Program-made: the position numbers and the translations under genes
In this document: positions 23,292 to 34,823 of the stretch, one piece after another
Numbering within the stretch: the first letter of the stretch is position 1
How the letters are laid out: every line of letters starts with the position of its first letter
The notes under the pieces: generated by a model
What the model was told of the DNA's origin: nothing
Databases searched by the model: none
What the model saw: the letters and a program-made list of their open reading frames with translations, nothing else
Assembly: GCA_009801085.1 (NCBI GenBank)
Contig: VNWV01000002.1
Coordinates: 4,774,001-4,838,000 of the forward strand
Source: Lasiodiplodia sp. COLG20
Lineage: Eukaryota > Ascomycota > Dothideomycetes > Botryosphaeriales > Botryosphaeriaceae
DNA: 64,000 nt
Direction: 5' to 3'

Positions 23292-26200
23292 CTAAGCAAA
23301 CAATCCCTCCAGCCTAGCATCCGCTTCGATCATTCGCCGGGTTTCTGCCTGCCAGGTCACGTCTTCCTCGCCATCAACAGCTTTCGTCAGCCGATCCACG
23401 ACCTTTCGCAATTCCGCCTTCAGTTCTGCGAACCCATCCTTTGTTTCGCCCTCTGCTGCTAGCCTGACCCAGCACACCGACGATCCCTCCAAAATGTCCA
23501 ATGCCCAAAGATCCATTCGCATCCATGAATTCGCGATCATAGTTTGCATCGTCCGGGAAGCTTGGATCAGCAATGGCGGATAAGCAAGGCCCAAGGGATC
23601 GGATAACGTATCTCTAAGAAGCGGGACAACGGTCCTGAGATGTTTGACGGAATGTATACCAAGCTCGTTTATAATGGAGGCAAGGTGTGTAAGCAAACAT
23701 TGTGCTATACGGACGTGGTCGCCAGAATGAGCATGTGCGAAAAGGATACCGCCCCAAATCAATCTATCCAGCGCTTCAGCACGCTTGTAGAATGCCTCAG
23801 AGATGGGGTCTGAACGGGGAGGGACGGGGTAACGGATTTTAGCGAGAGAAATGAGGGCAGGATATGCAGCATTGAGAAGCAGAATGGATTCCGGTTCTGG
23901 CGTGAGGGAGGGAAGGTAGGTAAGACATGGGAACAGAGAGTTTTCGAATTCCTGTGCAAGGCCAGTCCGTGAGAGCAGCGAAGGTGGTGTGATTTCCACT
24001 AGTAGTTTAAGCAGGTCACAGCCTTTTGCTTTGAACTTTGGATCTGAGTCGTCGACGAGAGCAAAGATGGGTGGAATGACCAATGGCCATATTTTTTCGA
24101 TCCCTTCAGCATCCACGGTGAGGAGAACCCAGCGTAGTAGCTCTAATGCATAGCCCTCCTTTTCGCCTTTCCAAGGTTTTGTTTCGGACTCGTCCTCATG
24201 AATGAGTCGAGCCGCGCGAGGAGCGGAAGACTGGATGCTCTTACGACCTTGGGCGGTCACCGCGGGATTTTGAGTCTTCACGAAAAGCGGACGGATGGTA
24301 AGCTGGAGGAAGTGCGATGCGAGGTGGGAAGTCAGCTCACCCTTCTTCTTACCAGTCTGCTGCGTGTCAGAGCCAGTCTCTTGAGTCTGGCGCTGAATCC
24401 GCACTTCTTCGACTGCACCAGCCGGATCGGTAACCTCGGGGTTGCGCAGTTGCCATGCCATGACTACGTCGAGAGCAGATTTCATCCAAGGACCAGGGGG
24501 GGTTTCCAGCGCCTTAGCAAGTGTCTTCCCGTCCAGAAGAGGCTTGAGGGCGTAAGCCTCTGTCAGGTTCAGCTTTTGAATATGCTCAAACCACTTGCTG
24601 TACGACGAAATAATCTCTGCCGTATACGTCAGCCACTTGTTAGATAGAATATAGGCTAACTGCGGCTCACCTTGTTCTCCTTCAGGAAGGGCCAGGACCT
24701 CGTACAAGAGCACGAACAGAGCCTGATTCCTCCAAGTTGGGCCCCACTTGCGAATAGCCATACCAATAGTGTCGGGAGCAGTAGCATCGTCACCCTCGGA
24801 CTTCTTCTGTGGCTGGCGCTGCTGGACATTGAACTTGTCTTTGAGTCCACGGATCTCATCGAGGTTCTTGACCGACGCCGTCATGACATCGCAGACCTTG
24901 TTCGGAGCTTTAATGCCCTCTCTCGCCACAGAGCATACCACCGGAGGAGGTGCTTTCGTGCCTGGCTTCAGCGGTTGCGGCTCCGGTGCATCGGCCCACG
25001 GAACAATTGCTGAGATGAGCCACGACAGGTATGAGTCCTCGGCATCTCGGATGGTCATTGACTTAACATTTTTTGAGGCCGGTTCCTGAGACTGCAGTAT
25101 CCTGGAGAGGCACTGATACGCCACAGGCCAATTGGTTGGAGGAGTAAAATTATGATCTTTTGTGGGGTCTGAGAACACCGTCGTGTAGAGGCCAAGGCGG
25201 TCAATGTATTGGATTGCACCGAGGGGGTCGGGTCCTGTGAATGGTTTTAGTATTCCATCTGGGTGATTTGCCAATTGACGTACCTTTCAATGCCTTTTCC
25301 AACTCCACACCCACTCTTTCACGGCTGATCTTGACGTGGAGCGCCTTCTTGATGTCTTCATTGCCCATGAATTCTTCTGAAGAAGGATCTATGCTGTACC
25401 CAAGTCGACTGGCAAAACGGATCAAGCGAAGTACGCGAAGGGGATCATCTTTGAAAGTTTGGTAAGGTTCGAGTGGCGTACGGATAATGCGCAGCTCCAT
25501 GTCTTCGAAACCTTTGCCCGTGAAGTCTTCGACTTCTGAGGTGTTCAAGTTGTAGAACATGGCATTTACGGTAGCATCGCGGCGGAGAGCGTCCTCTTCT
25601 GGAGTGCCGAACTCCATTTGCGGGTTGCGGCTGTCCTCAGAGTACGTCTCCTTCCGTAGGTTGACTAGGTCAATGTCAAGGCCCAGGATTCTGGTTGTCA
25701 CAGTCTCGAGATGCTTTGACTTCTCCGGGTTGGCTTCGATCTTGTGGAGCCCGCCAACTTGTTTGTTCTTTGCAGACGTGCCGGCCTTGTCTGACGAAGC
25801 TACGCCTTCAAGGCCATACTTCTCGGGGTTACCTGGGATCTCCAAGTACTCTTTGAGACGTAGACCGAACTGATAGCCGGTCATCTTGTTGATTGCGACG
25901 TCTATATCATGGCTCTCGACGCCGAGAAGCTTGTCTCTCACCCATCCGCCGGTGAAGCGAAGCACGAGTTTGGCATTTGCCAAATCTTCAGGAAGCTGAA
26001 CGTGTGACTCATCAGAGGTGGGAGGGGGGTTGTTGTCAATGTATTCAGCAACATCGAGTAGCAGCCTGCGCAGTGTCTGTTCCACTTCGGTAAGCTCCAG
26101 CGTGCGGGAGCTAGCAGCCTGGGTTGCCATGGTGCTCTCTTGGCCGACCGAAGTGAGGGTGGTGGACTCGAGTTTGCGTCTTTTCGAGCTGCGCTCTTCT

Positions 26201-26367
26201 GGGTGCGGCGAGGCAGAGGGAGGCCGCAAGGACATGCAGCGAAGGATGTGCTGCAAGCCACGTGCAGGGAATCGATATGCGTATGACTGTGTGAAAGAAA
26301 TTCGCGGCCGGGGTCTAAGGCCGCTGGGGAGAACAAGGCCGAAGCGGTGGACCCGCCGTGCAAACAT
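23292..26367 (-). CDS. tRNA CCA-adding enzyme fused to Tti2-like protein
   Basis: Exons 25284..26367 and 23292..25234 with a 49-bp intron (GTACGT...CACAG), 1008 residues in one frame. Residues 1-44 are Arg/Ser-rich without acidic residues, like a mitochondrial presequence. Internal starts at 26235 (MSLRPP) and 26130 would give cytosolic or nuclear forms, and KRRKLE may be an NLS. The nucleotidyltransferase head follows: RFTGGWVRDKLLG, catalytic DIDVAI, RRDATVNAMFYNL, DDPLRVLRLIRFASRLGY. The CCA-enzyme body ends near residue 645 (WQLRNPEVTDPAGAVEEVR). From about 660 the protein matches fungal Tti2, a subunit of the TTT co-chaperone for PIKKs: HFLQLTIRPLF...VTAQGRK, LVIPPIFALVDD, SVKHLRTVVPLL, and the end ADARLEGLF. 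Separate genes are expected in most fungi, to my knowledge. A candidate intron lies at the joint (24303..24352). The TTI2 part lacks its usual N-terminal region. Confidence 0.85.
24303..24352 (-). other. candidate optional intron at the CCA1/TTI2 joint
   Basis: On the minus strand a GTAAGA donor, a CTGAC branch-like motif and a TCCAG acceptor span 50 nt. Retained, the frame runs on into the Tti2 part. Removed, the frame shifts and reaches a TAA about 20 codons later, giving a stand-alone CCA enzyme. No transcript evidence is available here. Confidence 0.35.
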
Positions 26368-26742
26368 CCATGTGACTGGAAGCGGGACGAGAGGACGACA
26401 GCACCAGCAGGTCGATGCGGCTCTGCGCTTTGGCGACAGGTGCAGGTTGCAGCGTTTGGCAGCAGCGACAATAACGGAGCTGACGTATTTAGTTGCCGCG
26501 GGTTTTCTCGCAGATCGGCAGGCACATCCCTGCTCCGCGCACCTGCTCTGCTGGCCAAGCCACGCTTCTATCGCAGCCCACACCTTTCACACTCCGCTTC
26601 CCAAACCCTCCGCGCCGATCCTCCACGCCCGCGACGCGTCCAAGCTCTCTCCTCGCGGAACCGCTCCGTCCTGGTCAATCCATGCCCTGTTTCGCCCATT
26701 CTGCGAGGCCACCAACCCCCCACCGGCCTGCTCAACGCTCCC
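26368..26742. promoter_or_regulatory. shared divergent promoter, CCA1-TTI2 and TRS85
   Basis: 375 bp between the two divergent start codons. The sequence is GC-rich with no TATA box that I can see, usual for housekeeping pairs. It also carries both 5' leaders. Confidence 0.5.
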
Positions 26743-29354
26743 ATGACGCCTTCACGAGATGATGGGCCGCTGCATACTCCCCATTCCAGCATAGATTCCG
26801 GCCGTCCCAATGCACTCCCCAAGCGCACATCGTCGCCCGCACCGTCGATAGCCTCCTCCATATCTAGCCTGCCCCACCGCCGTTCCACAGCCACCCTCTC
26901 CTCCGTCTTTGCCTCCACGTCGACCCTGCGACCCAACACTCCGGGATCGGGCACTTCCACTCCGCATGCTCCCATAATCGCAGGTTCTGTCTTCTCGCCA
27001 CCACCGCGCACCGGAACCGCCTCGCCAGTCCTCTCTACTGCCGGTATTAGCGATGAGGTCCGCGCCCTCATCCTCCGCTCCTTCGTGCCGCACGTTGGCG
27101 TTGTCGCCTCGCCCGATACTGAAGAAATCTGTCAGGGCAAGGGGTTTGCGGGAGGCTTTCTGGAGTTAATACGGCCATATGGCGACTACGTGCCAGGAAA
27201 AGTCACCATCCGGGATAGCAACGGTGCAAGCAAGAGTTGGGATGATTTCGGGGTTCGCTTTACCGGCCTCAAAGATGGCCTAGGAGTCCGCCCGCGGCGC
27301 AGTACCGAGGCACGTCCGGGCAGCGCAAACGGCGACCCTCGAGGGGAGCCATTTCCTTTCGTGAGAGTAGGGGGAGACGTTGGTCTCATAGAGGAGGCTG
27401 TGGACCGGCACTTATCTTTTGCAGAACTGCAGATGGGGAGCGCCGCGGACGATTACTTCAATTCTAAGAGGTCGAGCGCTGACGCGTCCGGCTCCTCGTC
27501 GCCTTTTTACCGACTTTATTTGCGCCGATTGCTTTCTGGATTACCCATTTCCCCCCACGAGACTTTCTCCCATCCGGTGGCCTGCATCATAGCTATCAGC
27601 TCCCGCTGCCCGAATCCAATTGAGCAGCTGCGCCAGTTGTACCAGAGCACAAACAACGGCGACCACAGATTGCCACAGTGGGTTAATAACGACTATTTAC
27701 GATATTACGTGCTCGTGCACGATGAAGATCATGATGACATTGGCAAGTCTACAGCGCTGTATGAGCAGATGAAGCGGCATTTTGGGTTGCATTGCCATCT
27801 GTTACGACTCAGGAGTACTCAGTGTGTATCTTCCGATGATGATGCCGTTCGACTCCCTATAAGTGATTGGCTTTCAGCTTCTGAAGAGCTGGCTGAAATT
27901 CAAAAACGAGGTAAGTTATCAACCATCTTTCTTTGATTCAACCATTTCTAACTTTTTCTCAAGAAACCTCGGAAGATGTGGAGGATCCAACGCCGTGTCT
28001 GTTCGAGTCCGATGCTACCGCAATTCGCACTTTTGTCCGAGAGCTCGTCACACAATCAATCGTTCCCACGATGGAAAGGTACGCCATGCAGTGGAATGAG
28101 CAGATCGCGTCCAAGCGGAAAGGAATCAGCGGCCGCTTCATGTCTCTATCTAAACGCTGGACCGGATTTGGATCATCCTCGAGGAATTCGGGCATATCGC
28201 TGCAAGGCGGATCAGGCAGTAATTACGACTCGCTTCAAGGCTTTTATCGGCCTGATGCACCAGAAGCTCTGATGCGGAAGCTGGCTGACTATGCCTTCAT
28301 GCTCCGTGACTTTAGGCTGGCAGCCAGTACTTACGAGATCCTTCGTTCTGATTTCAACAACGACAAGGCCTGGAAGTACTATGCAGGTGCGAACGAGATG
28401 ACAGTCATAAGCACGTTGCTTGTGCCGCAGAGCATGTCTACAAAGACCCGCATTGAGAACATCGACCAAATGCTGGAGACCGCAAGCTATTCCTATCTCG
28501 CCCGCTGCGAAGCACCATACAACGCACTGCGGGGCCTTGCCCTTAGCCTGGAACTCCTTAAAATGCGCGGCCACTCTGCTTGTGATGACGCTGCAAGATG
28601 GGCTGCCCGCATTATCGAAACTCGCCTTGTTGGCGCAATCGGGCATGCTCTCTTCACTGAACGTATCTCCGACTGCTACAGCAGCATGCGAGGCGTGGGA
28701 AGTATGAGCTGGGGTATGCGACGCCGCAAAGCCGGCCTCTGGGCCGTTCTGGCAGCGGATGCATGGATGAAACTCGACAAGAGCGTTCAAGCTGAGAAGT
28801 GCCTCGATGCTGCTGCATCGCTTTACGGCTTGAACGACGACGTTGACGCAGAGGACGAGAAGGCATCTCGCAAGACAGTCGAATTCGAGAGTATGCGTGG
28901 CTTTATGGACGAGCTGCGCCAGGCCGTCGTGGCGAGCCGGCTCGCCTCGCGCGTCGGGTTCGCAGCAGACGAAGAAGGTGCGGAAGGCGGCGAGGGCGGC
29001 GAGGCAGCTCTTGGAACGTCCCAGGCAGGCGAAGCGGAGGGAGGGGGCGAAGAAGAGATCGTCGAGGAGGTCAGCGAGACGTTGGGCCAGGAGAAGAGGC
29101 ACCACCGCAAGAGCCTAATCGGCGCCGTCGTGCCGCCGCTCGCAGGCGAAAATGCGCTCTCGCCGATGCGGACGCGAGACGACGCCGATCCGATGGCGTT
29201 CCTGTCGCCGGACCAGCAGCTAGACAAAGCAAAGGATGCGGCGGCCGCGCAGGAGCAGCTGTTCGAAAAGGCGGAAAGCGGGCAAGGGGCAGCGGGAGAG
29301 ATGGTGCCGGTGATTGAAGAAGAGGAGGAGGCGGGCGAGAAGAGCACCGAGTAG
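26743..29354 (+). CDS. TRS85: TRAPPIII subunit Trs85 (TRAPPC8 homologue)
   Basis: Exons 26743..27910 and 27964..29354 with a 53-bp intron (GTAAGT...TCTAAC...CAAG), 852 residues. The N-terminal 110 residues are Ser/Pro/Thr-rich. The Trs85 domain then begins with VRALILRSFVPHVGVVASPDTEEI and continues through YYVLVHDEDHDD, FVRELVTQSIVPTMERY and the helical KLADYAFMLRDFRLAASTYEILRSDF. The C-terminal 130 residues are acidic and Glu/Gly-rich. Trs85 defines the TRAPPIII complex, the exchange factor for Ypt1/Rab1 in autophagy and Golgi traffic. The Rab Ypt6 lies 2.7 kb downstream, but shared regulation cannot be inferred. Confidence 0.92.
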
Positions 29355-29744
29355 TCAGTGCCTATTGTTCTATACCTTCGCTTTGATATCTCTCGGTAGC
29401 GGGTAGATTTGTTTCACATTTTGGGGCTCGTTGAGGAAGCCAGTAATGCGTAGAACGGGAGCAGACATGAGTTCGGATGCTCACGCACTTGGAGATGGCG
29501 TTCTTGTTCCCTTCTTCTAGGTCGAGCGAGGAGGTGTTGAAGACTTCCCCTTGAACTTTACTTGGTAGATACCTTATACCTTCACTGGACAGACGACGTC
29601 GAGTCACGGCCTTTGATACTTCACATGCATTTATGATAGAGGCAGAGATCCATCCTTTCGATTGAATTATTGTGCAATGCACCTGAAAACGCCTGATATG
29701 CAATGGTATGGAAACAGTAAAAACTGCACGGCAGCCTAACAGCA
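29355..29744. other. short intergenic between convergent genes
   Basis: 390 bp holding the 3' ends of TRS85 and NOP53. No gene or strong terminator structure was seen. Confidence 0.6.
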
Positions 29745-31324
29745 TTATCTTCCCTTCGCCAACGTCCAGTCTTTGTACGACCATTTTTCCGTGACGGTCG
29801 TTTTCGCCTTCTTGCGCTGGCCACCTTTCCGCGACTCGATCTTGCCGCGCAGAATCATGTTCCGGTAACGGTCCTTGATAAGGTTACCCTCGGGCTTGAG
29901 CAGGCGCAGGGAATCTTGCAGCTCGTCTGGAAGGACGACTTCGAGCTGGGCTTCGGGGACTCTAGAGGTCATGTTAGAAACAATAACTAGGGTGGCAGCA
30001 ATCAAGAGAACGTACGGTGCCTTGCCAAATTTTCTTTTCCGCAGAACTTCCTCCTCATCTTCAGATGACTCCTCATCCTTCTTCACCAGCGCTTGCTCCT
30101 TCTTCAGTTTCTCCTTCTCCTCAACTTCCTTGGCTAGCTGCTTGATACGCTCAGCTTGCTCTTGCTTCTTCTTCATCTGCGCCTCCCACTTGGCCTGCCT
30201 CTCGGCTTCCTTTCTCCGCTTTGCCTTGTTGCGCTGCTGGGGCGTCTTCCGATCCGGTCTCTTCTGCTTCAAGTAGCTGTCTTCTGCTTCGCTCTGGATG
30301 CCATCCCATTCACTTTCCCAAGCACTCTCGTTGCCATCGCTTTCTGGGTCTGGTTCGGCCGCAGCCGCGGCAGCGCGCTCCTCGCGTAACCTGTCTTCCT
30401 CTGCCTCCTGCAGCCGCTTTTTCTCTGCTTCAACCTCCTTCTCGCCCTCGCGCGTAAGCACCGCGTTCCAGTCCTCAAAGGTAGGGTTGTAACTCTTGCC
30501 GGCCTCGGGCTTCTTGACCGCGGCGAACGGCTTTCCGCTTGCCGAAAGCACGACGGGCGAGTGCTTCAGCGTCTCCGGCTCGCGAATGGGCTTCTTCTCG
30601 GGCAGGAATGAGAAGCGCGGGTCCGGCTTCTTCTCGACGACCGCCCACGGGTCGTGCGTGGCGGTGCCGTCGGACTGGACGACGTCCTTCTCGGTGGTGT
30701 CGCCGCCGTGCGCGATGCTCTTCAACCGCTGCAGCTCCTTGTGCGAGACGTATTTGCCGACCTTGTGGCGCTTGTTACTCGGCTCGATGATGCCGTCGGT
30801 GACCTTGGACGAGCGTTTGCGCGAATCGACGGCGGGCACGGCGGAGCGCTGGGCGAGGATCTCGTCCGCCTTGAGCGGCTTGTGGCGCTTCTGGACCTCC
30901 TTCTTGATGTCGGCGGATCCGGCAGTGTCGACGGCGAAGAGCTCGTCCGAAGTCTTGTCGGCAACGACACCTCTGCGGAATTATGTTAGAAAGAGACAGA
31001 CTAAGCAATTGGGCCATAGTTCGAGCCGCAGCAACAGGCGATTCCCCACGCGCAAGGGGTCGAAGCTGCAGTCTGGCTGTCGTTCTCCTCGAATTTTCCC
31101 TACGTCCATGTCCGGCTCTGCGCTTCGACCCCCCACGTATGACCTTCCACTTCTTGGCGGAAAATTCGTGTGAAATTGTGGGATTCTTACCCGTGAATGA
31201 CTTCGTCGCGAATTTCTTCGAGTCCTGTCTGCACATCGGAAACGTCGACATTCTTGCGCCAGGCCTTCTTGCCCTTGCGCGAGGGCTGCTTGCGCTGCTG
31301 GGGCGCTTCGGCGGTTGCTGCCAT
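29745..31324 (-). CDS. NOP53: ribosome biogenesis protein Nop53 (GLTSCR2 family)
   Basis: Exons 31191..31324, 30016..30972 and 29745..29961, 435 residues. The first intron is unusually long here (218 bp, GTAAGA...CGCAG); the second is 54 bp (GTACGT...TCTAAC...CTCTAG). The protein starts MAATAEAPQQRKQPSRKGKKAWRK in style, with the basic RKGKKAWRKN motif, then SDELFAVDTAGS, a long Glu/Lys coiled region (about residues 205-330) and the conserved C-terminus VPEAQLEVVLPDELQDSL...KDRYRNMILRG. Nop53 acts in the nucleolus in 60S maturation, recruiting the exosome helicase Mtr4 for ITS2/7S processing. The 54-bp intron is a multiple of three without a stop, so retention would add a hydrophobic 18-residue stretch. 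Confidence 0.93.
31056..31168 (-). repeat. interleaved inverted repeats in NOP53 intron 1
   Basis: Pair A is 31056..31066 (GGGGTCGAAGC) with its exact complement at 31122..31132, extendable to about 15 pairs with one bulge (to 31071 and 31118). Pair B is 31090..31099 (CGAATTTTCC) with its exact complement at 31159..31168. The order A-B-A'-B' is that of a pseudoknot if both form. No C/D-box snoRNA motifs were found in the intron. Confidence 0.7.
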
Positions 31325-32082
31325 GGTGAGTGGACTAAAGAATGACGATTGCAGCGCCAAGGAAGAGTGCGTCGTTGTTTGTTAGGCGCAAATGCTGTGA
31401 GAGTCCCTCCCAGTGTTGGTCAGGGCGCTCGCACTTTTTTTCCGGTCAGCCTCGTTCGTCTCTTCCTCACCGCCCGTCGGATCTAATCGATAAGCTGGCA
31501 GGGGGCTCCCACTGACCCAAGCTTACTGTATCTTCACAGCTCGAGACGGTTAGCAAAGCTACCCCTAGGAACCAGCGCCCGCTTCGTCAGAAAGTCATGG
31601 CGACAGAACCAGGGTCCTTAGTAGAGAAAAAATTAGTGCTGTCGACTTCGCTTCTTTCAAGCTGGAGGTCCACGGCAGAATCTCCGCCATACTGTCTGCA
31701 AGGAAAGATACTATGCCTCATTTTCCCATTGTCGACCACGGCAGGAAGGGGGCACAAGGCGGATGAAACGACTCTTGTGTCCGCGGGGGAGCTCTTCCGT
31801 CGCATCCATCGATAAGACCCTCATCGCTCGCTAGCCCACAGTGGGTCTAGCGAGTTCCCGAAGGTGCGGGCTAGCACGGGATCCCTGCACCTTCTCTGCG
31901 TTCGGTGATGGGTGTTTGCCCTCCTGAACAGCGTCTGAGCGCCGTCCGAGCGACTACTTGACAGTTGTATATCCCCACACGCCGCCGCCGCTCTCACCGA
32001 CCATTCCATTCTCTTTTTCCTCCTCTCCCTTTGACAGCTTGCGCGCTCCACTGCTGCATCTCTCCACACAGCAAACTCCAAA
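31325..32082. promoter_or_regulatory. divergent promoter region, NOP53 and YPT6
   Basis: 758 bp between divergent starts. A pyrimidine-rich stretch with a CTCTTTTTCC core precedes the YPT6 leader at about 32005-32035. No further gene seen. Confidence 0.5.
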
Positions 32083-33080
<998 letters not shown>

Positions 33081-33660
33081 ACGAGTACTTCGGCTGCCTT
33101 TGCCGACCTCGACGATTACCTTCGGATTTTTGTATAAACCGCAGCGGCGTGTTTATTTTGTAAATGCCCTCTCGCGCCCCTTCAGGTCATGGGTGGGTCC
33201 GTTGCAAGCATGGCGTTATAGGGACGGCCATGGATGCGGTAATAATGGGAGCACGCTGTATGATTAGAATGCCGACGAAAGATATTGCGTAATGAGAGCA
33301 TGCGTCCAGGACACGACAAAACATTTCTTTTGGTATTTAAAGTAGCGTGAACCACAGCAGCTACGAATGCTATGGATGCCCACCGTGTTGATTGCGCCAA
33401 ACCCTTCCCTACACAACGAATTCCTTCTATGCATTCAATCCATCCATCCGTAGCGTCACCAAAGCCACCCCAGACTCCAGATAGCCGCTATGTATTTACA
33501 ACAGACATGGTGTACAGGGAGTTGGGATTGCTCAATTTTCCGTCTACACGCGTTGTCGCGCAACGCTTTTTGTTTACTTCTGGCGAACCGCGGGCTCGCC
33601 TGTGTTCAGCGCGCCAATTGGATTTATAGAGCCGGTATCTCCTCGAAAGGCGAACCGGGC
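33081..33660. other. intergenic between convergent genes
   Basis: 580 bp holding the 3' UTRs of YPT6 and TOM20. No gene seen. Confidence 0.6.
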
Positions 33661-34314
33661 TTACTCGTCAACGGCGTTGTCGTTCGCGGGCTTGCCAATG
33701 GGTATCGACTTGTCGTGGGCGATCATCTCGGCGAGGATGTCAAGAATGGGCTACGCGGGTTACATAAGCACTCTGTTTGCTGCCAACAATGCGCAAGCCC
33801 AACACATACCTTAGGGACGGTCTTATCGTAGATGTTGATCAGCTCCTTGGGCTGCGGGTAGACCTTGAGGGCCTTGTAGAAGCAGAGCGCGGCTTCGATG
33901 GGGTCGGATCCGGCTATAGAGCAAAAATTATATCATCAGCGCGACGCCTGCCACTCGCACGTGCGGTCAGACAGAGATGTAAAACTTACCGTCCTGGGTC
34001 ATCTGCTCGCCGTGGGCGACCTCCTGCATGAAGTAGCCCTCAACCTCCTCCGGGTCGCGCGGGAAGCCCTCCTCGTTGGCGCGGTCAACGGCCTCGCGGA
34101 TCAATATCCTCTGCTGGGCGGCGCCGGCCTCAGCCTCCTCTTTGGCGGCGCGCGCCTGCTTCTTGGACTCGCGCTTCAGAGCCTTGCGGAACTCGGCATC
34201 ATTCCTCCGCTTGTAGTCGAAGTAGAAAGCGTAGGCCACGAAGCCGGTGACGACGGCGCCGACGCTGGCGAGCACGACGGTTGAAGTCTTGATGGACGGC
34301 GCGGTGGAAGACAT
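33661..34314 (-). CDS. TOM20: mitochondrial import receptor subunit Tom20
   Basis: Exons 33990..34314, 33810..33913 and 33661..33750, with introns of 76 bp (GTAAGT...TATAG) and 59 bp (GTATGT...CGTAG), 172 residues. An N-terminal membrane anchor ([20 protein letters not shown]) is followed by the basic [15 protein letters not shown] and a charged linker. The single TPR-like receptor domain follows ([20 protein letters not shown] and [12 protein letters not shown]), as in fungal Tom20. It is anchored in the outer mitochondrial membrane and binds presequences. It sits divergently next to EXO84. Confidence 0.95.
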
Positions 34315-34823
34315 GTCTGTTTACGCGGCGGGTGAGGGGCGGTAACGAATTGCCGGATGTCTTATTTGCGTGGAGGATGCGTGCGCGCGGCGTCTTGCCG
34401 GATCGAGAAGTGCGATGGCCGATGGGTGGTGTTCGCTCAAGAAGCCGCCGCTCGCGTCCGCTGAAGGTCAAGATTTGAAACTAACGACGCAATGCCCGAT
34501 CCAACGCCTCCCGCAAAGTCCTGGCCGCACCACGTATCTGGCCCGCTCGCGTTGGCAGCTCCCACATTTGACCACGCAAAAGCTACGTCTCATATCTGTT
34601 GTTTGCGCGCAATTCCTCTTCTGCTGCAGCTACTCGCTAAGACACGCGCTCCTGCTGCTATCCGCGACCCTCGGTTGACCGCGTCACTTGGGCGCTGCAG
34701 GCGGCCTGAGACTGCGGGACGTGCGTCGTTCATTGTCCTTCCCCGAACTCCGTCCCGCCCGCTTCAGCCTCCGTGACGACAGGCAACAACTCCACGTACC
34801 CCGCCCACCACACCTCCACCACC
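34315..34823. promoter_or_regulatory. divergent promoter region, TOM20 and EXO84
   Basis: 509 bp between the start codons. No TATA box or other clear element was recognised. The EXO84 frame stays open upstream to 34773 but has no ATG there. Confidence 0.5.

Noticed and set aside
28212..29105. 297-codon minus-strand ORF inside TRS85
   Set aside because: Shadow of the TRS85 second exon, which matches the family on the plus strand.
29962..30015. Set of introns that are multiples of three without stops (NOP53, xlnR, cluster regulator) as a sign of programmed retention
   Set aside because: Among roughly 30 introns of this size several are expected by chance, so there is no enrichment.
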